Assembly: GCA_913064775.1 (NCBI GenBank)
Contig: CAJYAD010000004.1
Location: forward strand, 124,001 to 188,000
Reading direction: 5' to 3'
From: an uncultured Albidovulum sp.
GTDB taxonomy: Bacteria; Pseudomonadota; Alphaproteobacteria; Rhodobacterales; Rhodobacteraceae
DNA: 64,000 nt
The notes beneath the pieces were generated by a model that was not told the origin of the DNA, did no database searches, and saw nothing but the letters and a program-made list of their open reading frames with translations. Every line of letters begins with the position of its first letter. Within the stretch, counting starts at the first letter, position 1. The position numbers and the translations under genes are program-made. Below are positions 63,000 to 64,000 of the stretch, in pieces.

Positions 63000-64000
<1,001 letters not shown>

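Overview
The window looks like chromosome from a Rhodobacteraceae alphaproteobacterium close to Rhodobacter, Rhodovulum or Cereibacter. This rests on its very high GC content, the TTG, GTG and ATGA-overlap starts, a holin/endolysin pair of the gene-transfer-agent (GTA) type, a fused indolepyruvate oxidoreductase, a BolA/Grx4 pair and a very large NdvB-type cyclic glucan synthase. The genus is inferred from gene families and was not tested by any search.

Layout. 1-4.4 kb holds housekeeping and stress genes: a DUF3445/HODM-like demethylase (cut by the window edge), an alpha/beta-hydrolase-OsmC fusion, rlmJ, ndk, a TfoX C-terminal domain protein and an NsrR-like Rrf2 repressor with an FNR-type box upstream. 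4.6-12 kb is a peptide uptake unit: an M19 dipeptidase followed by a five-gene oligopeptide ABC operon with ATGA overlaps. 12-18.4 kb has a divergent ArsR-type regulator/MFS exporter pair, an Hsp70-like protein, a compositionally odd stretch with a VOC resistance-type protein, and glk. 18.4-24.4 kb carries pgm (minus strand) and then a tight six-gene plus-strand operon: GNAT, DUF2927 lipoprotein, small membrane protein, vWA/CoxE, single-pass membrane protein, DedA. 24.4-31.6 kb is minus strand: GTA holin and endolysin, ccmE, murI, an acyltransferase and the fused indolepyruvate:ferredoxin oxidoreductase, divergent from a LysR regulator. 32.7-36.3 kb contains a candidate small RNA, purL, bolA and grxD. 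36.7-43.3 kb has a chemoreceptor, a two-subunit molybdenum hydroxylase and a DUF2059 protein. 43.9-49.3 kb has tRNA-Ser(CGA), a USP/SulP operon, a small DksA-type protein and a ThDP enzyme. 49.5-58.2 kb is the 2,827-residue cyclic beta-1,2-glucan synthase, translationally coupled to a 65-residue protein. 58.7-64 kb has a DUF3311/MctP-type symporter pair, a broken IS5-family transposase, a LysE exporter, a 2OG-Fe(II) oxygenase and a GAF histidine kinase cut by the window edge.

How genes work together. The dipeptidase and ABC operon make a peptide import and cleavage unit. glk and pgm handle glucose phosphates, and NdvB polymerises glucose into periplasmic cyclic glucan. BolA and Grx4 form an Fe-S/iron-sensing pair. 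Holin and endolysin would release GTA particles made from a structural cluster elsewhere. DUF3311 and MctP form a monocarboxylate symporter. Outside the genes, the main items are a dispersed bipartite inverted-repeat element (four copies), a candidate sRNA of about 78 nt with a promoter and intrinsic terminator upstream of purL, a perfect dyad filling the promoter spacer of the indolepyruvate oxidoreductase gene, nested palindromes upstream of the VOC gene, and two small palindromic insertions inside the dead transposase. No CRISPR array, rRNA operon or prophage structural cluster is present.
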